This document shows positions 47,226-58,488 of a stretch of DNA of 64,000 bases, one piece after another. The DNA comes from Rummeliibacillus sp963792445 (lineage in GTDB: Bacteria > Bacillota > Bacilli > Bacillales_A > Planococcaceae), in the NCBI GenBank assembly GCA_963792445.1, contig CAWBWO010000017.1:248001-312000 (forward strand), written 5' to 3'. A program made the translations under genes and the position numbers. The notes below the pieces were generated by a model. The model was not told the origin of the DNA, did not search any database, and worked only from the letters and a program-made list of their open reading frames with translations. How positions within the stretch are numbered: position 1 is the stretch's first letter; each line of letters opens with the position of its first letter.

Positions 47226-48056
47226 TTAATACCAAAAGTGAAAACTTGATAAACGACTTCCAAGGAAGAAGTTAATAATAACGATCAAAAATGCATAGAT
47301 ATGAGTCCAAGCATACATCGTCGTATGGAGTTTTCCTTTTCGATTTGCATATAAAATCAAACAATAGATTAATAACAATACAAAAGAACCGACAATTTTC
47401 GCATCAAAAAATGAAAAATGTTCTAATGATACAAAGCTCCATTGTAATCCCAATATTAAACTGATCAATAGAACTGGAACACCTGTTAGTATAGACGTGG
47501 TCATTCCTTTTTGAGCTTGTTCTAACGATGGTAAACGTGTCCATTGTTTTGTCCATTTCTTTTTCTTAAGCACATTATAAAGGATTAAATATAATGTAGA
47601 GAAAACAAATGACAATGAAAATGCAACATAGGACAATATAGCAAATGTTACGTGAATAAAGAGCAACTCAGATATAAGTGTATGTCCTACTGGTGACTGA
47701 GCGATTTGTGTTGGTGCAAATGTATGTATCGACATAAATATAAATCCTATAACATTTAAAAAGAAAACTGGTAAATCTACACGATACAAACAATGCAACA
47801 GAATGGAAATCGTAATCAGTAGCCAAGCATAGAAATATATCCCTTCAAACAAAGAAAGTATTGGGAATCGATGAGTTTGTATAATATATAGCCCTAGAAA
47901 TGCGGACTGTAAAATCCAAACAATTGATATTAACCAAAACGCAATTCGATGTGCCTTGGCATCTTTATTGAGATAATCTATAAAATAAAAGACAAGACTG
48001 ATCGCATATAAGACGACCATTGCTTCATGCAGCCTTGTCATCGTCAAATCAGCCAT
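47226..48056 (-). CDS. hemX: HemX-type cytochrome c assembly family membrane protein
   Basis: 276 residues with eight predicted membrane segments and the CcsA/CcmC-like region (FIHVTFAILSYVAFSLSFVF). HemX lies between hemA and hemC in Bacilli and modulates HemA amounts. No tryptophan-rich WWD motif is visible, as usual for HemX. Confidence 0.9.
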   Translation of the reverse strand: MADLTMTRLHEAMVVLYAISLVFYFIDYLNKDAKAHRIAFWLISIVWILQSAFLGLYIIQTHRFPILSLFEGIYFYAWLLITISILLHCLYRVDLPVFFLNVIGFIFMSIHTFAPTQIAQSPVGHTLISELLFIHVTFAILSYVAFSLSFVFSTLYLILYNVLKKKKWTKQWTRLPSLEQAQKGMTTSILTGVPVLLISLILGLQWSFVSLEHFSFFDAKIVGSFVLLLIYCLILYANRKGKLHTTMYAWTHIYAFLIVIINFFLGSRLSSFHFWY

Positions 48057-48156
48057 AACCTTCTCCTTTTAAAATGGAATACATTAGATGAAAAAAGCGC
48101 CTTCGCACCTAATAGTTTACCACACATAGACACGAAAACGCCTTCAATAAAGCTCT

Positions 48157-49523
48157 TTAATATGACAATTTAGCATCAGTTGATTGTCCTTCTAATGCTA
48201 CGTTTTGCATGCGTTCATTTTGGTGAAGTTGCTGTTTTCGAGCTTGTTCTTTTACTTCTTCTTCTATACCAAAAATTTGCTGGAATAATGCTAATTGTTC
48301 TTTTGCCTTTTGAGATCCAGCCATTTCTTTTGCTTGCAAAATTGGTTCTTTTAATAATTGGTTGATAATCGATTTCGTATGCTTATTTAATACCTTTTTC
48401 TCACGATCTGTTAAGTCAGGCATTTTATTTTCGATACTTTGCATTGTTTCTTCTTGGATTCGAGCCGCTTTTTGGCGTAATGCTGCAATGACAGGGACAA
48501 CACCTAAAGTACTTACCCAATCCTTGAATTCATCGATTTCTCCATCAATCATTGAAGTGATTTGATTTGCCGCTTTTTGTCGTTCGGCTAAGATTTGCTT
48601 CTACGATACCGTGTAAATCATCAATATCATATAAGAAAACATTTTGAAGATCACCGATTTTCGGATCAAGATCACGAGGTACAGCAATATCAACCATGAA
48701 AAGTGGTTTTCCTTTACGAATTTCCTCAACATGTTTCATCATGTCATAGTCAATTACATAATCTGTTGCACCAGTAGAACTGATTAAAATATCTGCTTCT
48801 AATAATACACATTGTAGTTCTTCCATTGATTTTGCAGTTCCATTAAATTTCTCTGCTAATGTCTCTGCTTTTGAGAAAGTACGGTTAATAACTGTTACTT
48901 TACCGACACCACTACCATATAAGTTTTCTACAGCCAGTTCACCCATTTTACCGGCACCTAGAATGGCTACATGTTTGTTTGTTAAAGATCCAAAAATTTT
49001 CTTTGCAAGTTCCACTGCTGCGTATGAAACAGAAACTGCATTTTCACCAATAGCTGTTTCTCCGTGTGCACGTTTTGCAAATGTGATGGCTTGTTTGAAT
49101 AATTTATTATAAACAGTACCTGTAGCACCAATTTCTTGTGCTTTTAAAAAGCTACCTTTAACTTGTCCTAAAATTTGAGTTTCTCCTAATACCATTGAAT
49201 CAATTCCTGAAGAAACTTTAAATAAATGCATTACATGAATTATCTTCTTCACGAATATATAGATGTGATTCAAAGGTCTCAACAGGAACTCTAAACCAAG
49301 TTGATAAAAATTGTTTAATATAATAACGTCCTGTATGCAGTTGATCTACTACTGCATAGATTTCAGTACGGTTACATGTAGAGACAATTACATTTTCTAA
49401 TATGCTTTTTTGGCTTTGTAATGCTCTCATCGCTTCGGGAATTTCCTCTTTGGTAAATGAGAATTTCTCACGAATTTCGACAGGCGCTGTTTTATAATTC
49501 AAGCCTACTACGATTGTATGCAT
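48157..49523 (-). CDS. hemA: Glutamyl-tRNA reductase HemA, two frameshifts
   Basis: Begins MHTIVVGLNYKTAPVEIREKF (ATG behind GAGAGGTG), with the catalytic cysteine in IVSTCNRTEIYAV. A first shift near 49233-49237 joins YIREEDN to HLFKVSSGIDSMVLGETQILG; the NADPH domain VAILGAGKMGELAVENL follows. A second shift near 48597-48602 joins DDLHGIVEANL to the C-terminal dimerisation domain starting in SMIDGEIDEFKDWV. About 455 residues. First enzyme of the C5 haem pathway and first gene of the operon. Confidence 0.92.
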
Positions 49524-49739
49524 GAAATTATACACCTCTCACGTTCTAATTAACGATTCCTATTATAACACAAATTACTTAGATTCCTGTTTCGATTTTG
49601 TGAACAGGATATGACATAAAAATCGATTTTCTCTTTAGAATTATTATCATCTATATTTTATCAAATGATACATTGAAGCACAATATTGTTGCTCTTTTAT
49701 TAATTTTTCTGAATGTTATTGTAAAAATAATTATTAAAA

Positions 49740-49771
49740 AAACCTGTAGAAAAATATGATTCTACAGGTTT
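49740..49771 (-). terminator. ysxC terminator
   Basis: AAACCTGTAGA / TCTACAGGTTT with T-run on the minus strand, about 10 bp after the ysxC stop. Confidence 0.88.
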
Positions 49772-49781
49772 ATGTAATCTA

Positions 49782-50363
49782 TTACATTCTTTTTTCGATT
49801 TCGGCCCATGCTTCTTCCATGCCCATTGCTTTTTCGGATGAGAATAGGATAAGTGGATCGTCTGGATCCATGTCTAGTACTTCTTTGACCATTTTTATAT
49901 GTTTGGCATAGTTGCCTTTTTTGATTTTGTCTGCTTTTGTTGCAATGACGATTGTTGGAATATTGTAGTGTTTTAAAAAGTCATACATCATGCAATCATC
50001 ATCCGATGGTTCATGACGAATATCGACGATTTGAACGACCGCTTTTAACACGCCACGACCAGTTATATATTCTTCAATCATTTTGCCCCATGCTTCGCGT
50101 TCTGTTTTGGAAACTTTTGCGTACCCGTATCCAGGAACATCAACAAAGAATAATTGTTCTTCTATTTTATAGAAGTTTAATGTTTGTGTTTTTCCTGGTT
50201 TTGAGGAAATACGTGCCATACTTTTTCGACCAATCATTCGATTGATAAATGATGATTTACCAACATTAGAACGACCTGCTAAAGCGAACTCTGGCAGACC
50301 GTCTTCTGGATATTGAGCTGGTCGTACTGCACTTATGACCATCTCTACATTATTGACTTTCAT
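49782..50363 (-). CDS. ysxC: Ribosome biogenesis GTPase YsxC/EngB
   Basis: 193 residues. G1 LAGRSNVGKSSFINRMI, G3 FVDVPGYGYAKVS, G4 ATKADKI, G5 FSSEKAMG. Essential for 50S assembly. Overlaps the lon stop by 4 bp. Confidence 0.97.
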   Translation of the reverse strand: MKVNNVEMVISAVRPAQYPEDGLPEFALAGRSNVGKSSFINRMIGRKSMARISSKPGKTQTLNFYKIEEQLFFVDVPGYGYAKVSKTEREAWGKMIEEYITGRGVLKAVVQIVDIRHEPSDDDCMMYDFLKHYNIPTIVIATKADKIKKGNYAKHIKMVKEVLDMDPDDPLILFSSEKAMGMEEAWAEIEKRM

Positions 50364-52688
50364 GAAATCCCTCCGTCTAACGCTAATTTCAATACTTCAT
50401 CTGCGTTTGACACGAGCTTAAATGTGAGCCCTTCACGAACACTTTCTGGAATATCATCAATATCACGTTCATTGTCTTTCGGTAAAATAATTGTTGTTAG
50501 TCCTGCTCGATGCGCACCTAATGATTTTTCTTTTAACCCACCAATAGGTAATACTCGACCACGTAATGTTACTTCTCCAGTCATGCCTACTTCTCGACGA
50601 ATTGGGCGTTTGGTGATTGCAGAAACAATTGCAGTTACCATTGTTACGCCAGCCGATGGACCGTCTTTCGGAACAGCTCCTTCTGGTACATGGATATGAA
50701 TATCATGTGTATCAAAGAAATCTTCCTCAATATCAAGTTCATCTGCTTTTGAACGCACATAGGATAATGCAGTTTGTGCAGATTCCTTCATAACATCGCC
50801 TAATTTACCAGTTAATTGAATCTTCCCTTTACCTGGAGATAAGTGATACTTCAATTTGAAGTGTATCTCCACCAACTACTGTATAGGCAAGTCCTGTTGC
50901 TACACCAATTTGGTTTTCTTTTTCTGCTTGTCCATGATGGAATCGGTGTTTACCGAGCAAATCTTCTAAATTTTTATCGGTAATCACAACTCGTTTTTTC
51001 TCGCCAGAAACAATTTGTTTTGCAGCTTTTCGGCAAAGTGAAGCAACTTGACGTTCTAAACTACGAACACCTGCTTCTCGTGTATAATAACGAATCAAGT
51101 CAAGCACTGCTTCATCTCGAATTTGAAGTTGTGATTTTGCTAATCCATTTTCCTCCATTTGTTTTGGAATTAAATGATTCTTTGCAATTTCTTCTTTTTC
51201 TACTTCTGTATATCCTGCAATTGTAATGATTTCCATACGATCTCGTAATGGACCAGGAATCGTACTTAAATCATTGGCCGTTGCAATAAACATTACATTC
51301 GATAAATCATAAGGTTCCTCGATAAAATGATCACTAAATGTATTGTTTTGATTTGGGTCCAATACTTCTAGCATGGCAGCAGATGGATCGCCACGGAAAT
51401 CATTAGACATTTTATCAATTTCATCTAGTAAAAAGACAGGATTGATGGTACCAGCTTTTTTCATGCCTTGAATAATACGACCTGGCATTGCACCGACATA
51501 TGTTCTGCGATGACCACGAATTTCTGATTCATCACGAACACCACCTAGTGAAATTCGAACAAATTTACGGTTCAATGATTCCGCAATTGATTTTGCTAAA
51601 GAGGTTTTCCCTACCCCAGGAGGTCCTGCCAAACAAAGAATTGGTCCACGAAGGGAATTTGTCAATTGTTTTACTGAGAGATATTCTAAGATTCGTTCCT
51701 TCACCTCTTCTAACCCTTCATGATCTCGATTTAAAATTTCTTCAGCCATATTGATATCTCGGCGATCCTTTGTTGCTTCACTCCATGGAATTGAAATAAG
51801 CCAGTCTAGATAGTTACGAATCACACCACTTTCAGCTGAAGCTGCTGGAATTCTTTCATAACGACCTAATTCTTTAAAAGCAACTGTCTTCGTATCTTCA
51901 GGCATGTCAGAAGATTCAATGCGTTTTTTTAGTTCCTCGACTTCAGCTTGTTTTCCTTCTCGGTCTCCAAGTTCATCTTGGATAGCTTTCATCTGTTCAC
52001 GCAAATAAAATTCTTTTTGCGTTTTTTCCATCGCTCGTTTAACTTTCGTATTAATTTTCTTTTCAAGATTTAATACTTCTTGTTCATCATGTAATCGTTG
52101 GATTAAGAGCTTGATTCTTTCTTTAACGTCTATTGTATCAAGGATCTCTTGTTTTCCTTGCATTTTGAGTGGTAAATAAGAAGCAATGGTATCTGCAAAG
52201 CGTCCAGGTTCTTCTAAATCTGCTACTGTTTCAAAAGATTCATTCGAAATTTTACTTGATGCCTTAGAATATTTTTCAAAATAAGAAAGCAATGTACGCA
52301 TTAAAGCTTCTGTTTCAATATCCACTTCTTTTTCATCAGCTAAATTTTCTAAATCAGCAGACAAATAATCACCATGGTCATTGATATCTTTAATTTTGGC
52401 ACGATTAAGTCCTTCTACAAGAACTCGTAAAGTACCATTTGGTAATTTTAGCATTTGCTTTACGTAAGCGACAGTTCCTACCTTGTACAAATCATCTTCT
52501 ACTGGGTTTTCAACACTCATTACTTTTTGTGTGACAAGAAAAATCAGATTATCATCTGCCATCGCTTTTTCCAATGCTTCAATTGAGCGTTCACGACCTA
52601 CATCAATATGTAATAATATCGTTGGATAAACGAGTAACCCTCTGAGTGGTAAAAGTGGTACGTTCTTGTGTCGTGTTACTTCTGCCAT
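50360..52688 (-). CDS. lon: ATP-dependent protease LonA, one frameshift
   Basis: Start at ATG after GGAGGTG (MAEVTRHKNVPLLPLRGLL). N-terminal substrate domain, coiled coil, AAA+ domain with Walker A CLAGPPGVGKTSLAKSI and VFLLDEIDKM, then a shift near 50838-50843 between DTLQIEVSL and SPGKGKIQLTGKLGD. The protease domain has the catalytic serine in PKDGPSAGVTM and lysine in GGLKEKSLGAH. About 776 residues. No lonB lies between it and clpX. Confidence 0.93.
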
Positions 52689-52830
52689 TTGGGTGAACAC
52701 CTCCGAGTGATTTCTTAGAAAATTTATTACGCGTTTCTTGTTTTAAAACGTTTAAATTACGTTATAAGTATGTTACAAAAAACGCTTTCCATGCACAATT
52801 CAAAAGTTTAATCACTTTCGTTTCCATTAA

Positions 52831-52883
52831 AAAAGCCGGTCAACGAACAAGTGCTGATTGGCACTTGTTCGATGCCAGCTTTT
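52831..52883 (-). terminator. clpX terminator
   Basis: Long stem AAAAGC.GG..CGAACAAGTGC pairing with GCACTTGTTCG..CC.GCTTTT, 13 bp after the clpX stop. Confidence 0.88.
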
Positions 52884-52895
52884 CAATCAGTTGTC

Positions 52896-54164
52896 CTATG
52901 CAGACGTTTTTTCATTGTCTGGATCTAACTCTGTACCATCATTTAAAAGCAATTTTGGACGTGCTTTTTCAATAACGGTTTCTTTCGTAATAATACATTT
53001 CGTAATATCATCACGAGAAGGTAGTTCAAACATTACATCTAGCATAATATTTTCAATAATTGAGCGTAGGCCACGGGCACCTGTTTTACGTTCAATTGCT
53101 TCTTTTGCAATTTCTAACAATGCATCTTTTTCAAATTCAAGTTCTACATTATCTAGTTCAAGCATTTTTTGGTATTGCTTAGATAATGCATTCTTTGGTT
53201 CTGTCAAAATTTGCACAAGTGCATCTTCATCCAATTGTTCTAAGCTAGCCAATACTGGCAAACGGCCAATAAATTCTGGGATTAACCCGAATTTCAATAG
53301 ATCTTCTGGAATTAAATGCTTCATTAAATTTTTATCATCAGTATTATGTTTTTTAATATCTGAACCAAAACCAATTACTTTTTCACCCATACGGCGTTTG
53401 ATAATGGACTCAATGCCATCAAAAGCTCCACCTACGATGAATAAGATATTTGTTGTATCAATTTGAATGAACTCCTGATGCGGGTGTTTACGACCACCTT
53501 GTGGAGGAACACTTGCTGTAGTTCCTTCAAGGATTTTAAGAAGTGCTTGTTGAACACCTTCACCAGATACATCACGTGTAATTGATGGATTTTCAGATTT
53601 ACGTGCAACTTTATCGATTTCATCTATATAGATGATCCCTTTTTCAGCACGTTCAATATCATAATCAGCAGCTTGAATTAGTTTTAGAAGAATATTTTCA
53701 ACATCTTCACCTACATAACCAGCCTCTGTTAGAGAAGTAGCATCAGCTATAGCGAATGGTACATTAATGATTCGAGCTAAAGTTTGGGCTAATAAAGTTT
53801 TACCGCTACCTGTTGGCCCAATTAAAACGATATTCGATTTTGATAACTCTACATCATCTACTTTACTGTTAGAGTTAATCCGTTTGTAGTGATTGTAAAC
53901 AGCTACAGATAACGCTTTTTTGGCACGTTCTTGTCCGATGACATAATCATCCAAAATATCTAGTATTTCTTTTGGCTTTGGAATGTCTTTTAGCTCAACT
54001 TCTTCTTCTGTGCCAAGTTCTTCAACAACAATTTCAGAACAAAGATCGATACATTCATCACAAATATATACTCCTGGTCCTGCAACTAGTTTGCGGACTT
54101 GTTCTTGAGGTTTACCACAGAAAGAGCATTTTAAATTGCCTTTTTCATCATTAAATTTGAACAA
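52896..54164 (-). CDS. clpX: ClpXP protease ATPase ClpX
   Basis: 422 residues. Zinc domain CSFCGKPQEQVRKL ... YICDECIDLC, Walker A LIGPTGSGKTLLAQTL, Walker B IIYIDEIDK, IGF-type ClpP loop region EKVIGFGSD, and RGLRSIIENIMLDVMFELPS. Unfolds substrates for ClpP. Intact. Confidence 0.98.
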   Translation of the reverse strand: MFKFNDEKGNLKCSFCGKPQEQVRKLVAGPGVYICDECIDLCSEIVVEELGTEEEVELKDIPKPKEILDILDDYVIGQERAKKALSVAVYNHYKRINSNSKVDDVELSKSNIVLIGPTGSGKTLLAQTLARIINVPFAIADATSLTEAGYVGEDVENILLKLIQAADYDIERAEKGIIYIDEIDKVARKSENPSITRDVSGEGVQQALLKILEGTTASVPPQGGRKHPHQEFIQIDTTNILFIVGGAFDGIESIIKRRMGEKVIGFGSDIKKHNTDDKNLMKHLIPEDLLKFGLIPEFIGRLPVLASLEQLDEDALVQILTEPKNALSKQYQKMLELDNVELEFEKDALLEIAKEAIERKTGARGLRSIIENIMLDVMFELPSRDDITKCIITKETVIEKARPKLLLNDGTELDPDNEKTSA

Positions 54165-54291
54165 TTATTTCACCCCTATTCAAGCAACAATGTTACAAGA
54201 TTCATCCTATATTATCAAATATTATGATTTGATGTAACATTATTACTCCCTAATATGTATAATTCGAAAATTCCGTCTTTATGTGAAGAAA

Positions 54292-54322
54292 ACAAGGTAC
54301 GGATTTAAAACCCGTACCTTGT
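54292..54322 (-). terminator. tig terminator
   Basis: ACAAGGTACGG / CCGTACCTTGT, 11-bp stem, 24 bp after the tig stop. Confidence 0.85.
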
Positions 54323-54345
54323 TCAGGTTTACTAGTAGAACTGTA

Positions 54346-55638
54346 TTATTCAGTTACTTTAGCGTTTTCAACTAAAAATTCAACAGTTTTACGGATTTTC
54401 ACATCATGTTCAAGTACAGCAGTACCGCCTAGAATTGATTTGATTTGTTCCGCATCCATTTTGAATTGTTCAGACATTTTTTCTAATTCAGCATTGATAT
54501 CTTCTTCTGTTACTTCAATTTTTTCAGCTTCAGCAATTGCTTCAAGAACTAATGCTACACGTACGCGAGATGCTGCATCGTCTTTCATTTGAGCACGTAG
54601 AGCAGCTTCGTCTTGACCAGAGAATTGGTAGTAAAGGTCAAGATTCATACCTTGCATTTGTAAGCTTTGGTCGTATTCTTGTATCATACGATTGATTTCT
54701 GTTTCAACCATAGCTTCTGGAATATCGATTGTTGCATTTGCAGCAGCTTTTTCAACTAAATCGTCGCGTAAAGCTGTTTCAGCAGCATTTTCTTTATCAG
54801 TAGCTGTTTTTTCTTTAAGTTTAGTTTTAAGTTCGTCTAAAGTTTCTACTTCTGCATCGATATCTGAAGCGAAATCATCATTTAATTCTGGAAGTTCTTT
54901 TGCTTTAACTTCTTTTACAGTTACTTTGAAAGTAGCTTCTTTACCAGCTAGTTCAGCAGCATGATATTCTTCTGGGAATGTTACAACAACATCTTTAGAT
55001 TCGCCAGCTTTTACACCTACTAATTGTTCTTCAAATCCTGGGATGAATGAGCCTGATCCGATTTCAAGTGAATAGTTTTCACCTTTACCGCCTTCAAATG
55101 CTACGCCATCTTGGAAGCCTTCGAAATCGATTACAGCAGTGTCGCCATTTTCTACAGCGCCATCTTCTTTTACAACTAATTCAGCAAGACGAGTTTGTTG
55201 GTCTTTTAATTGTTGTTCGATTTCTTCATCAGTAACTGCAGTTTCTTGTTTAGTTACTTCCAAGCCTTTGTAGTCACCAAGTTTAACTTCTGGTTTTACA
55301 ACTACTTTAGCAGTAAATTTGAAGTCTTTGTTTTTACCTAGGTCTTCCATTTCAAAATCGATTTCTGGTTGATCCACTGGTTCGATTCCAGTTTCATCGA
55401 TTGCTAAAGGATAGTTTTCGTTTACTAAAAGTTCTAAAGCATCTTGGTATAATGATTCTACACCAAATTTCTTTTCGAACATTTGACGAGGCATTTTACC
55501 TTTACGGAATCCTGGTACGTTAATTTGTTTTACAACTTTTTTGAAAGCTTGATCTAAAGCTTCGTTTACTTTTTCAGCAGGTACTTCTACTGTTAATAAT
55601 CCAGTGTTACCTTCTTGTTTTTCCCATTTTGCTGACAT
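54346..55638 (-). CDS. tig: Trigger factor
   Basis: 430 residues. Ribosome-binding signature GFRKGKMPRQMFEKKFG near residue 42, PPIase domain (VIDFEGFQDGVAFEGGKGENYSLEIGSG split over it), long helical C-terminal arms. Nascent-chain chaperone; located between ysoA and clpX as in Bacillus. Intact. Confidence 0.97.
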   Translation of the reverse strand: MSAKWEKQEGNTGLLTVEVPAEKVNEALDQAFKKVVKQINVPGFRKGKMPRQMFEKKFGVESLYQDALELLVNENYPLAIDETGIEPVDQPEIDFEMEDLGKNKDFKFTAKVVVKPEVKLGDYKGLEVTKQETAVTDEEIEQQLKDQQTRLAELVVKEDGAVENGDTAVIDFEGFQDGVAFEGGKGENYSLEIGSGSFIPGFEEQLVGVKAGESKDVVVTFPEEYHAAELAGKEATFKVTVKEVKAKELPELNDDFASDIDAEVETLDELKTKLKEKTATDKENAAETALRDDLVEKAAANATIDIPEAMVETEINRMIQEYDQSLQMQGMNLDLYYQFSGQDEAALRAQMKDDAASRVRVALVLEAIAEAEKIEVTEEDINAELEKMSEQFKMDAEQIKSILGGTAVLEHDVKIRKTVEFLVENAKVTE

Positions 55639-55743
55639 TTATAATACCTCCAAAATTAATTTCAAATGTTGGACTATTCATTCGTTAATACGACTTTCAC
55701 AACTGTTTTAGTATATCATAGATAGCTATAGTTTCAACTTATT

Positions 55744-56739
55744 TCATACATTGGAGGGCTCAGAGCACTCCTCTAAACGGTTTATTAAGTCCATCAAATC
55801 ATAGTCTGTTTCTTTTACTTCTCCAAACATTGCATGTACATAATCGATATATCCTTCTGCTATTTCATCTGCTTGATATTGAAACCATTCAAAAGGATAT
55901 GTTACGAACATATGTCTTGCCAATAGATATTGAACCATTTCTAATGCAGATGGTTCTTGTTCTAAAGCATTCTCTACAAGCTTTAATACCTGTTTTGCAA
56001 TTGGCATTTCATCAGGGAATAGTAGCTTCGATGGATTTACAGTAATCTCTTTTTCGAATTTTTTCACATGGACTTCAAGATCAATTTCTTGTTGTACAAG
56101 TAAATATAATGCAAAGCTTTGAATCATCGGATGAGCCCGTTTATCTTCAATGATAGCAACAATTAACTCCTTTAGTGGTCTAATATTCACTTCACGTATA
56201 GCTTGTAATCGTTGCATTTGCTCTAATGTTGTTTGAGCAAAGAATTGATCTGTTTCAAGTTGATCACTTACTTGTTCAACATCTACGTCACGCAAGCTCT
56301 CTTCCTCTTGCGTATCAGCAATCATTGCATTTAAGTTTTTAATTCGAATAAATTTATCTTCTGATTCTGGCGGAATTACGTCTTCCTCAAGTAAAGATTC
56401 GATTAAGGTCTCAACTTGTTTAAACTCTTTCAATTCCATCAATACTGTCAGGTAAAGTTCCATTGTTTCTATGTATAGCTGTGGGCCAATGGCAAGTAAC
56501 TTCTCACAGATTACTTTTGCTTCTTGAAAATTACGTGTTTCATACAAAGAAAAGGCAAAGATACTTAAGAGATTTTCATCTCCCTCAGTATACTGCAACG
56601 CCATTCTTAGCGATTCTACGGCCTTGTCATATTGATAATTTTCTGCATACTGCTGTCCTTCTGCAATTAGCTTGTCTACTGTTCCAGGGAACACAATAAC
56701 ATTTTCGTGTTTTAGAAGTTTTCCTCTTTTTTTACGCAA
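55744..56739 (-). CDS. ysoA: TPR-repeat protein YsoA
   Basis: 331 residues, almost all helical. TPR-like units occur near residues 25-100 (AEGQQYAENYQYDKAVESLRMALQYTEGDENLL within them). Lies upstream of tig as ysoA does. Function unknown; a protein-interaction scaffold is inferred. Confidence 0.82.
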   Translation of the reverse strand: MRKKRGKLLKHENVIVFPGTVDKLIAEGQQYAENYQYDKAVESLRMALQYTEGDENLLSIFAFSLYETRNFQEAKVICEKLLAIGPQLYIETMELYLTVLMELKEFKQVETLIESLLEEDVIPPESEDKFIRIKNLNAMIADTQEEESLRDVDVEQVSDQLETDQFFAQTTLEQMQRLQAIREVNIRPLKELIVAIIEDKRAHPMIQSFALYLLVQQEIDLEVHVKKFEKEITVNPSKLLFPDEMPIAKQVLKLVENALEQEPSALEMVQYLLARHMFVTYPFEWFQYQADEIAEGYIDYVHAMFGEVKETDYDLMDLINRLEECSEPSNV

Positions 56740-57115
56740 TTGTGTTCACTCTCCCTATAACAATAATAGCATATTTTAATTTAGAGCCAAAACATTTTCG
56801 TCCGACAAAATTGATCGAATTTTGAGGTCTTAACATTTTTTTATTTCTACTATTATGTGTTGATTCCATCAAGAATATGCCGTTTATAATATTTGATTGA
56901 AATAATATTTGATTGAAATAATATTATATTAGAAATACCAATAATTGATTTTAGAATTTTCTTCTTCATAACTATTACCTCTAGAATTTAAATTCCGAAA
57001 GAAATCTGATATTAATTACCTATCAAGTGGATTTTGCTTCATTATCCAGAGGTACCACCATAACAAATATAAAATAAAACATTCCTTAGACAAATCTTTC
57101 GTCAACATAAAAAAC
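56740..57115. other. Intergenic region with a short tandem duplication
   Basis: No ORF. A 16-bp unit ATTTGATTGAAATAAT is perfectly duplicated at 56891-56922. Otherwise AT-rich. Confidence 0.6.
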
Positions 57116-57145
57116 GCAGATGATTAATTTTTTTAAATCATCTGC
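57116..57145 (-). terminator. Terminator after the MBL hydrolase gene
   Basis: GCAGATGATT / AATCATCTGC with T-run on the minus strand; 40 bp after the gene's stop. Confidence 0.87.
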
Positions 57146-57185
57146 AGTAAAAACTATTATTATACAATAGAATAATCACTGTATT

Positions 57186-58163
57186 TTAATTTATGGAATA
57201 AATCCATTTTCCTTCTACTTTTTCTTTTTTCACTAATTGTTGATGTTCTAAGTAGTCAAGGTGGCCAATTATTTCTGACATAACAAGTGAAAATTCATCA
57301 TTGTATTTGGTTTTATAGTATTGTTTTGCAAGTGAACTTGCTGTTTGTGAATTTTCGGCTATCAATGTCAATAATCTTTGTGATTTGCGATTCATGCTAG
57401 CCAATTTTTGATTCACCAATTGTTTATGATTATCAATGATTGATTTATGTCCAGAGAAGACAAATTGTACATCCATTTCCGCACATTTTGCTAATGAGTT
57501 TCTTTGTTGCAATACAGATTTTAATCGAACACCGTCTTGGTCAGGATCAATAATTGCATTCGTTGGAAAGTCCTTTAGAATTAAATCGCCAGTAAACGCC
57601 CATTTTCGTTCCCTATCCAATAAACTAATTGAATCTGGTGAATGGCCTGGTGTCTCAATAACTTCTAATCCATTCACTATATCCCCTTCTTTGATAGGAA
57701 TAAAATTCGCCATTAGTTTTCTCTCATTTAATTCTTTTAAAGTTGCCTTCAATTTTTCCAACCGCGGTTGTGCATCACGATAACAATCCATTTCCTTATA
57801 TAGTGTATCGAAAAACTGATACCTCATATGAAAGAAAGCGGAATCCATTTGTAATCTTTGAATGGCAATTGCATGAGCATAAACAGGTAAATCTTTTTCC
57901 GCTAAAATTCGTTTTAGTAACCCAACATGATCTTCATGATGATGTGTCAAAATGATGCATTCAATATCTGATACCTTAAACCCTAGTGCAGCTAATGAAA
58001 AATTAAAATATTCCCAACAACTTTCATGATTAATTCCTGCGTCAATTAGTGTTAATGAGTTTCTTTGTTCAATAATATAGAAATTAAATGTTCCTACAGA
58101 TCCATATGGTGCTGGGAAAATGATCGGATATACTTGTCGTTCTTTACTAGAAATTATTTGCAA
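57186..58163 (-). CDS. Metallo-beta-lactamase-fold hydrolase
   Basis: 325 residues. Metal motif ILTHHHEDHVGL, third histidine in VIETPGHSPDSISLL, aspartate in WAFTGDLILKD and a final histidine in FSGHKSIIDNHKQL. The C-terminal ~80 residues form a winged-helix-like module (SSLAKQYYKTKYNDEFSLV...). Resembles the LACTB2-like subgroup that hydrolyses thioesters or nucleic acids; substrate not assignable. Confidence 0.88.
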   Translation of the reverse strand: MQIISSKERQVYPIIFPAPYGSVGTFNFYIIEQRNSLTLIDAGINHESCWEYFNFSLAALGFKVSDIECIILTHHHEDHVGLLKRILAEKDLPVYAHAIAIQRLQMDSAFFHMRYQFFDTLYKEMDCYRDAQPRLEKLKATLKELNERKLMANFIPIKEGDIVNGLEVIETPGHSPDSISLLDRERKWAFTGDLILKDFPTNAIIDPDQDGVRLKSVLQQRNSLAKCAEMDVQFVFSGHKSIIDNHKQLVNQKLASMNRKSQRLLTLIAENSQTASSLAKQYYKTKYNDEFSLVMSEIIGHLDYLEHQQLVKKEKVEGKWIYSIN

Positions 58164-58394
58164 AGCAATTCACTTCCTTAGTTTACTCTTTCGAACTCCT
58201 TGGAAATCAAAATGCTACTGTTGTTACCTTTCTAATTTTATTTTACTAAATATTATGAACTTTTTCATATTATTTTTCTCAGGTTTTTACTTATTTACTT
58301 AATAGGTTAATCTAGCTGGCGCACTTCTGTACTCATTGTGAACTTTTTCGGTAGTTCTCGCCTATGTGGGTGCTGAAAAATTGTTAAACAATAA

Positions 58395-58428
58395 ATGGCA
58401 TCTTGGATTTTATAATCCTCGATGCCAT
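58395..58428 (-). terminator. Probable terminator after the permease gene
   Basis: ATGGCATC..GGATT / AATCC..GATGCCAT stem. The following T-run is weak (TTATTGTTTAAC). Confidence 0.65.
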
Positions 58429-58488
58429 CATGTAATATTAAACCTACATATTAGTAGTTAGAAATTTTATTTTTTAAAAGTAAAACAA

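Noticed and set aside
58300..58394. Third copy of the GAAGTGGAATTAGC repeat
   Set aside because: Only a few short matches in the reverse complement; not better than chance by eye.
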